Shown piece by piece: positions 15,377 to 23,150 of a stretch of DNA of 26,900 bases. Position numbers and translations under genes: made by a program. The notes under the pieces were generated by a model, which made no database searches, was not told the DNA's origin, and saw only the letters and a program-made list of their open reading frames with translations. Every line of letters begins with the position of its first letter. Within the stretch, counting starts at the first letter, position 1. Source of the stretch: JALRBM01 sp964477195 (lineage in GTDB: Bacteria; Patescibacteriota; Saccharimonadia; Saccharimonadales; Saccharimonadaceae); NCBI GenBank assembly GCA_964477195.1, contig CAYZCX010000011.1, forward strand, positions 1 to 26,900, read 5' to 3'.

Positions 15377-15949
15377 ATGAAAAAAGAAGACATCATCACG
15401 CTGCCTCACCCCCACCTCCGTGAAAAATCAGCCAAAGTTCACGTTATCACCGATGACACCAAACAATTGGTTAGCGATATGACAAGCGCCTCGATTGATT
15501 GGGAAGATTCTCGACCCCACGAAATCAGTGCTGCGCTCGCCGCCGTACAAATTGACAGGCTCGAGCGAGTTGTCATCATACGCAGTGACTTCGACGATAA
15601 AGCCATTCGTGACTTCACCACTCTTATCAATCCAGAGATCGTCAAACTTGAAGGCGATATTGTCTATGACTATGAAGGCTGTCTCAGTGTCAATAACATC
15701 TACGGTCACGTTCCCCGACATACAAAAGTACGAGTAAAAGCTCTCGATATTCAAGGCCGAGAAGTACGGTTCAAGGCCGAAGGCTTCCTCGCGCGAGTTT
15801 TGCAGCATGAAATAGATCATACCAATGGCACTCTTTTCATTGATCATATCAAAGACAAGAAAGATGCCTTTTATACGCTCGACGAGAAAGGCGAGCTACA
15901 ACCGCTTGAGTATGAAAAACACATCCACAAAAATCGTATTCTTTGGTAA
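15377..15949 (+). CDS. def: Peptide deformylase
   Basis: A 190-aa enzyme that removes the formyl group from the initiator Met. Motif 2, EGCLS, and motif 3, QHEIDH, hold the metal-binding Cys and two His and the catalytic Glu. Motif 1, normally GxGLAAPQ, reads SAALAAVQ: the first Gly and the Pro are lost but the conserved Gln remains. The enzyme is expected to be active, perhaps with a slightly altered pocket. I start at the ATG at 15377, not 15368, for the promoter reason given above. It overlaps fmt by 38 nt, pairing the two enzymes that handle formyl-Met. Confidence 0.93.
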   Translation: MKKEDIITLPHPHLREKSAKVHVITDDTKQLVSDMTSASIDWEDSRPHEISAALAAVQIDRLERVVIIRSDFDDKAIRDFTTLINPEIVKLEGDIVYDYEGCLSVNNIYGHVPRHTKVRVKALDIQGREVRFKAEGFLARVLQHEIDHTNGTLFIDHIKDKKDAFYTLDEKGELQPLEYEKHIHKNRILW

Positions 15950-16814
15950 TGAGCGCCTCGTAAGCGGCCTCAAAAAAACCGACACACCTGTGCTTCGGGG
16001 TTTAATCGAGCATGGATACAATATTCAGGCAATCATCTCACATCATAGTGAATCGAAGTCGCGCAACCAGCGAGAACTCGAAGTTGCAGAAGTCGGCAAA
16101 GAACATAACATCCCTGTTCTCCTCCCCGCCCGCCCTACGGATATATACGACAAAATCGCAGCATATGGGGCAGAAATTGCCGTGCTTGTAGCTTACGGCC
16201 GTATTATTCCCCAGCGTATTATCGATCTTTTTCCAAAAGGTATTATTAATATTCACCCTTCGCTACTGCCCAAGTACCGAGGACCTACACCTATTGAAAG
16301 TGCTATCGCAAATGGCGACACACAAACCGGTGTGTCTATCATGCGCCTCACCGCAGGCATGGACACCGGCCCCGTATATGGCCAAGCCACCATATCGCTT
16401 AGCGGGAGCGAGACTAAGTTTGAAGTATGTCACGAACTGGCTCAAAAGGGCGCAAACCTTCTCCTTGAACTTCTTCCTCAAATCATAGACGGGTCCCTTC
16501 ATCCAACTGATCAAAATGAAGCCGAAGCCACCTACAGCAAACTCCTCACAAAAGCCGATGCCTGGCTTGAACCCTCGCTTCTTACCGCTTCCAAAGCTGA
16601 TCAACTCGTTCGTGCTCATCTAGGATTTCCAAAAAGCAAACTGACCCTCGAGGGCCAGACTGTTATTGTTACCCGGTCCCACGTGACACAATCACACGAA
16701 TCATCACTTGATATTGCATGCAAGGATAATTTTTTCCTTCATATCGACGAAGTAATCGCCCCAAGTGGCCGCTATATGAGCGGAGAAGCTTTTCTTCGAG
16801 GCTATGCTGCCTGA
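15912..16814 (+). CDS. fmt: Methionyl-tRNA formyltransferase
   Basis: A 300-aa enzyme that formylates initiator Met-tRNA. N-terminal KIVFFGNERLVSGL, then VLVAYGRIIPQRIIDLFPKG, the catalytic/formyl-donor region INIHPSLLPKYRGPTPI (Asn, His about 107-109), and TQTGVSIMRLTAGMDTGPVY with the conserved Asp. A C-terminal anticodon-like domain follows (about 205-300). The ATG at 15912 lies inside the end of def, in another frame; a start at 15825 would add 29 residues with no family match. The 3' end overlaps the convergent gene at 16802 by 13 nt. Confidence 0.95.
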   Translation: MKNTSTKIVFFGNERLVSGLKKTDTPVLRGLIEHGYNIQAIISHHSESKSRNQRELEVAEVGKEHNIPVLLPARPTDIYDKIAAYGAEIAVLVAYGRIIPQRIIDLFPKGIINIHPSLLPKYRGPTPIESAIANGDTQTGVSIMRLTAGMDTGPVYGQATISLSGSETKFEVCHELAQKGANLLLELLPQIIDGSLHPTDQNEAEATYSKLLTKADAWLEPSLLTASKADQLVRAHLGFPKSKLTLEGQTVIVTRSHVTQSHESSLDIACKDNFFLHIDEVIAPSGRYMSGEAFLRGYAA

Positions 16815-17230
16815 AAACCGAGAATACTGTCTCGACTGGCGATAATCTCACGCTTAAGTTCATCAAGAACCTGCGTCACTACATCGCGATAGTTAGGCCG
16901 GTTTTGCTCCAACCATTTAGTCGCCGCAAATTCAGACCTGAGTGCTGGATTATCTGCAGAGAGTTTTGTGACTTGCTGCAAGCGCACAAAGGCCGCGTCC
17001 ATTTGATAGTTTGGGAAATACTGCGCCAACCATGGGTCCACGATTTCCATCTTTCTGTCAATAATAGCTTCGAATTGTTGTAACTGGGCGTCACTCATTC
17101 CATCGCTAAGGCGAGTACCCACGCGAAGCTCTAGCTCATCATATACGTGCTGTAAAAAGGGCTTTTTTTGTTCATCGGGCAATCCCGCAAGCCCTACATC
17201 GTTGAGAAAGTTGTCGTCTAGCTGAAACAT
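16802..17230 (-). CDS. Hypothetical helical protein, DUF5663-like (longer paralogue)
   Basis: A 142-aa acidic helical protein. The N-terminal FQLDDNFLNDVGLAGLPDEQK and LQHVYDELELRVGTRLSDGMSDAQLQQFE match, residue for residue in many places, the start of the neighbour at 17248. A C-terminal half (about 75-142) holds a second helical region (WLEQNRPNYRDVVTQVLDELKREI) also resembling the end of the neighbour. No catalytic motif or membrane segment. The DUF5663 name is from memory and tentative. The ATG lies 7 nt behind TGTTATACT, so it has a probable leaderless transcript. Confidence 0.75.
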   Translation of the reverse strand: MFQLDDNFLNDVGLAGLPDEQKKPFLQHVYDELELRVGTRLSDGMSDAQLQQFEAIIDRKMEIVDPWLAQYFPNYQMDAAFVRLQQVTKLSADNPALRSEFAATKWLEQNRPNYRDVVTQVLDELKREIIASRDSILGFQAA

Positions 17231-17237
17231 TGTCTTC

Positions 17238-17246
17238 AGTATAACA
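17238..17246 (-). promoter_or_regulatory. Extended -10 (TGTTATACT) of the gene at 17230
   Basis: The box ends 7 nt (GAAGACA) before the ATG, in the 17-nt gap between the two paralogues. It partly overlaps the 3' end region of the upstream gene. Confidence 0.55.
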
Positions 17247-17247
17247 A

Positions 17248-17592
17248 CTAGCTGACGTTCGTGTCAAAGACACCGTTCAGACTCGACTTAAGCTCTTCTT
17301 TCAGAGTTGAAAGTTCTTCAGCTATCACAGCCTCGTGATTAGGGTGATTCTCTTTTAACCACTCTGTCATTTGCGTCTGTTTTTGATCGACTACCTCTGG
17401 TGAATCGGCTTCTCCCGGCGCTAGCCGTTCGAACTCGTCCAACTGCTCATCACTCAAATCCTCAGCGAGTCGAGCACCAACACGCATTTCAAGCGTTTCC
17501 AAAATTTGAACCATAAGCGCCTGTTTTTGCTCATCGCTGGCATTCGCTAGGCCAAGGTCATTCATAAAATTATCATCAATTTGTATAGCCAT
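17248..17592 (-). CDS. Hypothetical helical protein, DUF5663-like (shorter paralogue)
   Basis: A 114-aa acidic protein: IQIDDNFMNDLGLANASDEQK, then LETLEMRVGARLAEDLSDEQLDEFERL, and a C-terminal WLKENHPNHEAVIAEELSTLKEEL. The same three blocks occur in the gene at 16802, where an extra 30 residues are inserted. Tandem duplication is the simplest explanation. The start has a GGGGAA ribosome site, unlike the downstream copy. Function unknown; the high charge and lack of membrane segments suggest a soluble protein that binds something. Confidence 0.75.
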   Translation of the reverse strand: MAIQIDDNFMNDLGLANASDEQKQALMVQILETLEMRVGARLAEDLSDEQLDEFERLAPGEADSPEVVDQKQTQMTEWLKENHPNHEAVIAEELSTLKEELKSSLNGVFDTNVS

Positions 17593-17634
17593 TGTTTTCC
17601 CCTTTGTTTTTATTTTACTCTATTTTGTCTACTG

Positions 17635-19845
17635 TTATAAACCGACGCGTTCATTTTGAGGAATATGAGTTAACATATCCGCCATTGTATTGGGAGGGAT
17701 ATTACTTGATGCAAATCGCAAGTAGCCATCCTGTATCTTAAACACTCCATCATATAGTGGATTATGCTCTCTTGTTACCTCATTAGCGATATAATCTTGC
17801 AGACGATCCCACGACGATGGAGTCAGGCCAAGTCGTTGTCCCATCATTTCAGGGGTCATTCCACCAACATAGCTAAAGGTATTGAAATTTGGATTACCCT
17901 CGATATCACTCATGTGAATAACTTTCTTATGAATTATGTTCTGAATACCCTTATGATCGACAGGTGCCGTAAGATTATCCACATTAGGGGCTGGTGCTGT
18001 ATCTACTATATGTGCAACATTGGCATTAGGTGCTTCCAGGCCCGTACCGGTACCTATATGGCCGCCTGCATTTGGCAATTCAAGAGTTGATGGAGCCGAA
18101 GGTGTCGTTACGCCATTTATTTGATCGTGGGTTTGAGAAATTATATCAAGGGCGGATTTAGGCATATTAGCGCCTGGTGTCATGCGAATTCCCCATTGCC
18201 CGTTTGGCATATGATATGCCAAAGGATGGCCATTAACCTGAATATCATGAAGCTGCGGACCAGCCTTAGAAAGCAAGTTAGACCACTCGTCCTTAGGAAT
18301 ACCCATATCTTTAAATGTCTGGTACCAGCCTTCTCCTGCCTTTATATTCAGCGCATCTGGGCTGTAGACCTTTTCGGGAACTGTGGCAGGAGTATGAACT
18401 TCAGGACCCACAAGGTTAGGACTTTTAACGCCAACCGCATTCGCATGATCACTTCCTACCAAAGTCTCATGAGCGCCATTTATATGACCAGTAAAGGCAT
18501 CGACCCCAAGATTAATACCTTCTGCAAGTGTTGCACCAATCGCAACCACACCAAGCGCCTTAAATGTAGATTTACGGCGCTTTCCTTGCTCAACTTTCGT
18601 GTCGCTTTCGAGACGGTTCATCAGGTGTTGGTGGACAAGATCAATTGCCTCATCACGAGATTTTTCTTTTGCACCAGATTCTTCAAGGGTTTTGACATTA
18701 AACGAGGCGTTCGGATTATTCTCGTCCTCAATATCAACTATCTGCATACCGCGGCCGTGTTTGTTATCAAACGAAGCAAATCCACGAGCAGCGGCAGTCG
18801 CACGAGTCACACCAAAGGCAAGCCCAGCACCCACTGCACCACCGGCCGTACCGAGCGTAAAGGCGGTAATGGCAGCACCAACACCCCCAACTGCAGCACC
18901 CAAGAGAATACCCTTAGTGATACGCCATGGCTTACTACCAGAGGTCATCATCTTTACAAAGCGACCAATCTTTGTATTGGCCAAACCTTCAACAGTTTCT
19001 TTCTGGACATCCCGGAATTGTTTTACAAGCCGGAAAGCTGCTTCAAGTCGTTCCTGCTCTTCTGTCCGCTCTGTCCCTGCAGTTTTTTCGGCGTCGAGTT
19101 CAATGCGCGTCAGAGTGTTAAGGGCCTTTTGGTATTTAGCCTGAATGTCATCGTATTCTTCCTGCAGCTTACTGCCCTTGCGGTTGAACAGCTTACCTTG
19201 ACGCTTAACCGAAAGCTTGACTAACTGATCACGAAGATTTTGTACGTTTTCGCGGGCTGCCATAACAGCAGGGTCTTTATCAACGGTATCTTTGATTTCT
19301 TCGGGAGTTTTCTTCTTGTCGGGATCATCTATCGGATCCTCTTCGGGAGGAGTTGTTTCTGGTGCGACAGGAGGAACGGCTGCTGTGTATTCATCATATA
19401 CTGCATTGATTTTTTTATTATAATTAGCGTTTGTCTTATCTCTACCGCTAACAATCTTCGTCTCCATCGTACCGTCAGGAAGCGTCGTACCAGTAGGCTC
19501 ATACTCGCCTATTGCCCATTGATCATCTGTCATTGCATCTATAGAAGACTCTTCAAGAATCTTCAGGTAGTCTTTATATTCGGGATCGTCTTTGGCAATA
19601 TTGAAATCGGAAAGATATTCTTCTCGAAGTGCACCAAATTGAGTATATGCGTCTGACTGTGCTGTGTTAAGCGCCTCTGTATCTGTAGCTACAATGCCTT
19701 TTCGAGCCTCTCTTACAAGTTGATGCTGACGATTACGAAGAAGCTCAATGGCATCCGGGCTAAGAAACGCCAATGTGCGCTCATCTCGCTCAGGAAAGTC
19801 ATATAGTTTATCTGGAGTTGGTGATGGACCGTGCTCTGCGCTCAT
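17635..19845 (-). CDS. Large hypothetical membrane protein with coiled coil and repeated C-terminal domain, 736 aa
   Basis: The N-terminal ~290 residues are polar and helical, including a Pro-rich acidic linker (VPPVAPETTPPEEDP, about 155-170) and a coiled-coil-like stretch rich in Lys/Glu. Around 310-355 lies a Gly/Ala-rich hydrophobic region (ILLGAAVGGVGAAITAFTLG and onward) and, after a charged loop, another hydrophobic segment (about 430-450, FKALGVVAIGATLAEGINLG). The C-terminal ~230 residues contain two similar blocks, MGIPKDEWSNLL...GQWGIR...MP and LGLTPSSWDRLQ...DGYLRF...IP. Topology suggests the C-terminus is outside the cell. No family recognised; large proteins of this sort are common in CPR. 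A strong promoter precedes it. Confidence 0.8.
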   Translation of the reverse strand: MSAEHGPSPTPDKLYDFPERDERTLAFLSPDAIELLRNRQHQLVREARKGIVATDTEALNTAQSDAYTQFGALREEYLSDFNIAKDDPEYKDYLKILEESSIDAMTDDQWAIGEYEPTGTTLPDGTMETKIVSGRDKTNANYNKKINAVYDEYTAAVPPVAPETTPPEEDPIDDPDKKKTPEEIKDTVDKDPAVMAARENVQNLRDQLVKLSVKRQGKLFNRKGSKLQEEYDDIQAKYQKALNTLTRIELDAEKTAGTERTEEQERLEAAFRLVKQFRDVQKETVEGLANTKIGRFVKMMTSGSKPWRITKGILLGAAVGGVGAAITAFTLGTAGGAVGAGLAFGVTRATAAARGFASFDNKHGRGMQIVDIEDENNPNASFNVKTLEESGAKEKSRDEAIDLVHQHLMNRLESDTKVEQGKRRKSTFKALGVVAIGATLAEGINLGVDAFTGHINGAHETLVGSDHANAVGVKSPNLVGPEVHTPATVPEKVYSPDALNIKAGEGWYQTFKDMGIPKDEWSNLLSKAGPQLHDIQVNGHPLAYHMPNGQWGIRMTPGANMPKSALDIISQTHDQINGVTTPSAPSTLELPNAGGHIGTGTGLEAPNANVAHIVDTAPAPNVDNLTAPVDHKGIQNIIHKKVIHMSDIEGNPNFNTFSYVGGMTPEMMGQRLGLTPSSWDRLQDYIANEVTREHNPLYDGVFKIQDGYLRFASSNIPPNTMADMLTHIPQNERVGL

Positions 19846-19901
19846 GGTATTCCTAGTTATCTACTATTTTTGTTTTTAGTAATTTTATATGTTCTGCTTT
19901 G

Positions 19902-19930
19902 TTTATAGCACAAAAGATAATAAATGTCAA
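19902..19930 (-). promoter_or_regulatory. Promoter of the 736-aa gene
   Basis: TTGACA (19925-19930), 17-nt spacer, TATAAA (19902-19907) with a TGC extension. The leader is about 50 nt with AGGA before the ATG. Near-consensus. Confidence 0.75.
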
Positions 19931-19957
19931 TCATTTGGAGTTATCTATAGTACTATA

Positions 19958-19986
19958 TTGACATTTTGTCAGTTTAATGTTATATT
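19958..19986 (+). promoter_or_regulatory. Promoter reading toward the GC-rich gene
   Basis: TTGACA (19958-19963), 17-nt spacer, TATATT (19981-19986); start expected near 19993. The 10-bp sequence AAATGTCAAT / ATTGACATTT is shared, inverted, with the opposite promoter. The -35 also lies in TGACA-TTT-TGTCA, a small inverted repeat. Confidence 0.7.
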
Positions 19987-19992
19987 AGATAC

Positions 19993-20247
19993 TGTTCTTC
20001 GCTATAGAAGAACGCACATTGAAAACGATTTAGTTGATAGTGTAGCACTTACTCCTTACCGAGTAGCGAGCACACTATATTAATCCTACAATCACTATTC
20101 ACCTACCTTTGATATTTGCAATCGAAGGCGTGGGAAATGTGGCGATTACTCGTAGTAGTCGGTGCGTTCCCCACGCCTACTCGAGTGGTGTGGGGATGGG
20201 TTACCATCCATCTACCGCCCCATCCGGGGCAGATTGCGAGATTTATC
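19993..20247 (+). ncRNA. Hairpin-rich leader or structured RNA upstream of the GC-rich gene
   Basis: The 402-nt gap between the two divergent genes holds two promoters and this region. Predicted stems: GTTCTTC/GAAGAAC (19994-20013); ATAGTGT (20037-20043) with ACACTAT (20072-20078), enclosing TACTC/GAGTA (20050-20065); AGGCGTGGGAA (20126-20136) with TTCCCCACGCCT (20167-20178), enclosing CGATTACT/AGTAGTCG; GGATGG/CCATCC with a GTTA loop, near 20196-20212; and GCCCC/GGGGC near 20218-20231. No U-tract follows, so the promoter probably reads through to 20248. Whether this is one RNA, or a leader fused to an inserted element, is open. No known riboswitch recognised. Confidence 0.45.
20109..20119. 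repeat. Left near-direct repeat bounding the GC-rich cassette
   Basis: TTGATATTTGC, matching TTGATTTTGC at 21287-21296 except for one missing base. The GC shift starts about 10 nt to its right. Confidence 0.35.
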
Positions 20248-21204
20248 ATGGACGCCCTGTTCAACGAGCTTGGCATCGACGAGTCCGCCGTCATCGACCC
20301 GACCGAGATCGCGCGCATCAAGCGCGTTCTCGACGGGATCAAGCTGGTGGCGGCCGGCGTTGCCAAGAGGTACGACACGGATGACACCGTCGTCGTGCTG
20401 GACGCGATGTACCAGAACACCAAGCTCACCGCGGAGACCCTCACCCCGGCGGACGCGCGCAAGTTCCTTGCGTCGTTCTCCACGGGTGCGGCTTCCGCCC
20501 TGCTCCTCGACCCCAACGCGGAGACCAACCAGGTCAACGCGCAGAAGGCCGCCGAGCTCGACCAGGTGAAGGAGGAGCTGGAGAAGCTGCAGGAAGCCGC
20601 CACCAAGAAGCCGACCAAGGCTCTGGGTGCCGGTGACTCGGGTGACAAGCTGGACGAGATGCGGGAGACCCTCGAGTCTCTCGGCACCGGCGCTGTGGAC
20701 TTCGTCTACAAGCTGGTGCAGAAGCTCTCCACCCTCCCCGCCGACGAGATGACCGAGAGGTCGATCCTCGCCGGGCACGTGATCAACGGCACCGACGGCT
20801 GGGCCTTCGAAGACAAGAACGGCGTGCGCAAGCCGCACAAGGTTCACGTCGCCGAGGACCGCGCCAAGCAGGACCAGAACACGATCCAGACCCTGACCAC
20901 CGAGCGCGACAACGCCAACACCGCGAAGACCGCGGCCGAAACGGCCAAGGCCACCGCGGAGAAGGAGCTGAAGGACCAGAAGAGCGAGGCCGTGAAGGAC
21001 TCGCTGGCCCAGAAGCTCAAGATCGCCAACGACAAGCTGGCCGCCACCCCCACCGACACGGTGAGCAAGGCGGCGGTCGAAGCCGAGGTCAAGAAGGCCA
21101 AGACCGAACTGAACAGGATCACCGTCAAGGGTATCGGCAAGTTGCAGAACCTCGACGAGGCCAAGAAGGCCCTGAACGAGGTCCACATCCTGGTGAAGCC
21201 GTGA
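20248..21204 (+). CDS. Hypothetical coiled-coil protein of strongly foreign composition, 318 aa
   Basis: Codons end almost always in G or C (GAC, GCC, CTG, AAG, ACC), quite unlike every neighbour and like a high-GC actinobacterium. The N-terminal third is helical (MDALFNELGIDESAVIDPTE onward, with DTDDTVVVLDAMYQNTKL). From residue ~130 it is rich in Lys, Glu, Ala and Thr with heptad-like patterning (ELDQVKEELEKLQEAATKK; AAETAKATAEKELKDQK). A central block (MTERSILAGHVINGTDGWAF) looks globular. No catalytic motif or membrane segment. I favour the ATG at 20248; a longer frame from 20116 adds 44 residues encoded by the hairpin region and not protein-like. Antisense frames here are artefacts of the GC skew. 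Confidence 0.75.
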   Translation: MDALFNELGIDESAVIDPTEIARIKRVLDGIKLVAAGVAKRYDTDDTVVVLDAMYQNTKLTAETLTPADARKFLASFSTGAASALLLDPNAETNQVNAQKAAELDQVKEELEKLQEAATKKPTKALGAGDSGDKLDEMRETLESLGTGAVDFVYKLVQKLSTLPADEMTERSILAGHVINGTDGWAFEDKNGVRKPHKVHVAEDRAKQDQNTIQTLTTERDNANTAKTAAETAKATAEKELKDQKSEAVKDSLAQKLKIANDKLAATPTDTVSKAAVEAEVKKAKTELNRITVKGIGKLQNLDEAKKALNEVHILVKP

Positions 21205-21215
21205 TGTAGGGTTAC

Positions 21216-21280
21216 TCCCGGGGAGATGGCATGAAGCTGTGAGCTGTTACAGGCACACGCATCGTGACCATCCCCCGGGA
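21216..21280 (+). other. Long imperfect hairpin 3' of the GC-rich gene
   Basis: TCCCGGGGAGATGG (21216-21229) pairs with CCATCCCCCGGGA (21268-21280) with one bulge and a 38-nt loop. It lies 12 nt after the stop and before the convergent infB stop. No U-tract follows, so termination is possible but not shown. Confidence 0.5.
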
Positions 21281-21286
21281 TGATCC

Positions 21287-21296
21287 TTGATTTTGC
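21287..21296. repeat. Right near-direct repeat bounding the GC-rich cassette
   Basis: TTGATTTTGC, one base shorter than the copy at 20109-20119; surrounding bases also partly match (CCTT before, AxC after). Confidence 0.35.
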
Positions 21297-21317
21297 TAAC
21301 CTATCATCTGAATCGTT

Positions 21318-23090
21318 TTAATGAAGTGTGCGCTTTACAAGCTCACGAGTAAAGAATTCGAGCTTATCCCCTTCTTCAAGGAGGATTTTTTTGTCTGTCT
21401 TGAGGCTGAGGCCACACATTTCGCCCTCGAATACTTCTTTGGCTTCCTGTTGCTGGCGTTGAACACTCGTGACTTCGACTTCTGCGATTTGTTCTCCATC
21501 ATGTTTAACGCGTGCAAGAACATTAGCGACAACCTTACCCTTTGTCACCTCACCACCGGCAATAACGGTATCTTTCAGCGTACGGAAAACACCTTTAATG
21601 GTCAGTTGGCCGACTTCGGTCTCGACAACTTCTGGCGCAAGGAGGTTTTCCATAGATGTTTTGGCGTCATCGAGGAGTTCATAAATAACTTTAAACAACC
21701 GCACTTGTATTTTATCGCGCATCGCGAGGCGCTTAACGGCTGGAGGCAGCTCGACATTGAAGCCATAAATGATCGTTTCATCGTTTGCAGCGAGGCGGAT
21801 GTCGTTTTCGGAAATATTTCCTACGCCACTTCCCACAATACGAAGTGTTATTTCGCCATGAGTTTCAAGGAGCTTGAGGCTATCGATGACAGAGGTGAGC
21901 GAGCCTTGAACATCCGCTTTTACGATAACATTGAATTCTTTTGTGTCATGCTGTTGGTTAATCATTTTGAGAAGATCGGCGCCGGTGACATTGGTGCTGG
22001 CACGTTCTCGTTCGCGTTCTTGACGAGTATGATCAGCCTGCTGGCGAGCTTCTTTTTCGTTTTTGACGATAGTAAACGTATCGCCAAACTGAGGTAATTC
22101 TTTAAATCCTGTAACTGTGGCGGGAGTAGACGGGCCGGCGCTCCGAAGTGTTTTTCCGGTAAAGTCTGTAAGGGTTCGCACCTTGCCAAACGCAGTACCA
22201 GCAACAAGGAAGTGGCCTGGTTTGAGCTCACCCTGCTCGACCAAAAGCCCAACGACCGCTCCCCGGCCGGTTGCCATGTGTGCTTCGATAACCAACCCTT
22301 CGGCGGGTACGTGCACATCGGCTTTTAGCTCCTCGATATCAGCCACAAGAAGGACCATGTCGAGTAGTTTATCGACATTTTGGCCTGTTTTTGCGCTGAC
22401 TTCTACCATGACGGTATCACCGCCCCATTCTTCAGGGTTAAGATTGTATTCGGTTGCAAGCTGGGTCTTTACTAGCTGCGAATTGGCTGTTTCTTTATCT
22501 ATCTTGTTGATAGCAACAACGATTTTTGCATTTGCGTTCTGGGCGAAACGAATCGCTTCAACAGTTTGCGGCTTCACACCATCGTCTGCAGCGACGACAA
22601 TGATTACAACATCCGTAAGTGTCGCACCATGCTGACGAAGCGCCGCAAAGGCCTCATGGCCTGGTGTATCGAGGAGTGTAATAGAACGCCCCTTGCGCTC
22701 TGTTTGATACGCACTAATGTGTTGGGTAATACCCCCTGCTTCGCCTTCGACTGCTTTTGTATGCAAAATCGCATCAAGCAGGCTGGTCTTTCCATGGTCA
22801 ACATGACCCATGACCGCAACGATGGGGGGTCGGTCGACGGCTTTGTCAGAAAGCTCGTGCCGTTTGCGCTCGATGGAACCGCTCGACTCTTTTCGCTGCA
22901 GTTCAACATCAAGATCAAGTTCTCCGACGATAATAGTTGCGGTTTCAAAATCAATTCGCTGGTTAATTGTGGCAACGATGCCATTCTTAAAAAGCTCTCC
23001 GATTAGGGTTGTAATGGGCAGATTTAGGGCTTCAGCCAATTCACCTACAGTTACGGAGTCGGCGATAACAAGTACCTTCTCTTGGCTCAT
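21318..23090 (-). CDS. infB: Translation initiation factor IF-2
   Basis: A 590-aa GTPase that brings fMet-tRNA to the 30S subunit. A short IF2-N-like domain (residues 1-60) leads straight to the G domain: VMGHVDHGKTS (G1, about 94-104), GGITQHI (G2), DTPGH (G3), NKID (G4) and SAK (G5). Domain II, a linker, and domains III-IV follow, ending in a beta-barrel (GDKLEFF...). The long linker of larger IF-2 proteins is absent. The ATG at 23090 has an AAAGGAG ribosome site 6 nt away; the upstream start at 23120 adds 10 residues with no family match. It follows rpsA by 60 nt. Confidence 0.97.
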   Translation of the reverse strand: MSQEKVLVIADSVTVGELAEALNLPITTLIGELFKNGIVATINQRIDFETATIIVGELDLDVELQRKESSGSIERKRHELSDKAVDRPPIVAVMGHVDHGKTSLLDAILHTKAVEGEAGGITQHISAYQTERKGRSITLLDTPGHEAFAALRQHGATLTDVVIIVVAADDGVKPQTVEAIRFAQNANAKIVVAINKIDKETANSQLVKTQLATEYNLNPEEWGGDTVMVEVSAKTGQNVDKLLDMVLLVADIEELKADVHVPAEGLVIEAHMATGRGAVVGLLVEQGELKPGHFLVAGTAFGKVRTLTDFTGKTLRSAGPSTPATVTGFKELPQFGDTFTIVKNEKEARQQADHTRQERERERASTNVTGADLLKMINQQHDTKEFNVIVKADVQGSLTSVIDSLKLLETHGEITLRIVGSGVGNISENDIRLAANDETIIYGFNVELPPAVKRLAMRDKIQVRLFKVIYELLDDAKTSMENLLAPEVVETEVGQLTIKGVFRTLKDTVIAGGEVTKGKVVANVLARVKHDGEQIAEVEVTSVQRQQQEAKEVFEGEMCGLSLKTDKKILLEEGDKLEFFTRELVKRTLH

Positions 23091-23150
23091 ATATGCTCCT
23101 TTCTGCCCGTCACACCTCACCGGAGACGAACAATTCTCTTACGAGATTAG

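Larger units (their letters stand above)
20109..21296. mobile_element. Possible GC-rich gene cassette
   Basis: The two near-direct repeats, the hairpins just inside each (20126-20178 and 21216-21280) and the foreign single gene form a unit of 1.19 kb. No transposase, recombinase or inverted termini are visible, so mobility would need functions supplied elsewhere. Composition could also be explained by an assembly chimera. Confidence 0.3.

Noticed and set aside
18121..19224. Plus-strand frame of 367 codons inside the 736-aa gene
   Set aside because: It is antisense to a clear gene with good codon use, promoter and ribosome site, and the translation is Cys/Arg/His-rich without structure.
20212..21186. 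Long minus-strand reading frame (324 codons) opposite the GC-rich gene
   Set aside because: It is rich in Gly, Leu and Val in the way typical of antisense frames of high-GC coding sequence; the plus-strand frame has the expected codon pattern and protein-like composition.
21216..21280. attC-like integron site
   Set aside because: The hairpin resembles one in outline, but the core sites (GTTRRRY and its inverse) are not convincingly present and no integrase is seen.
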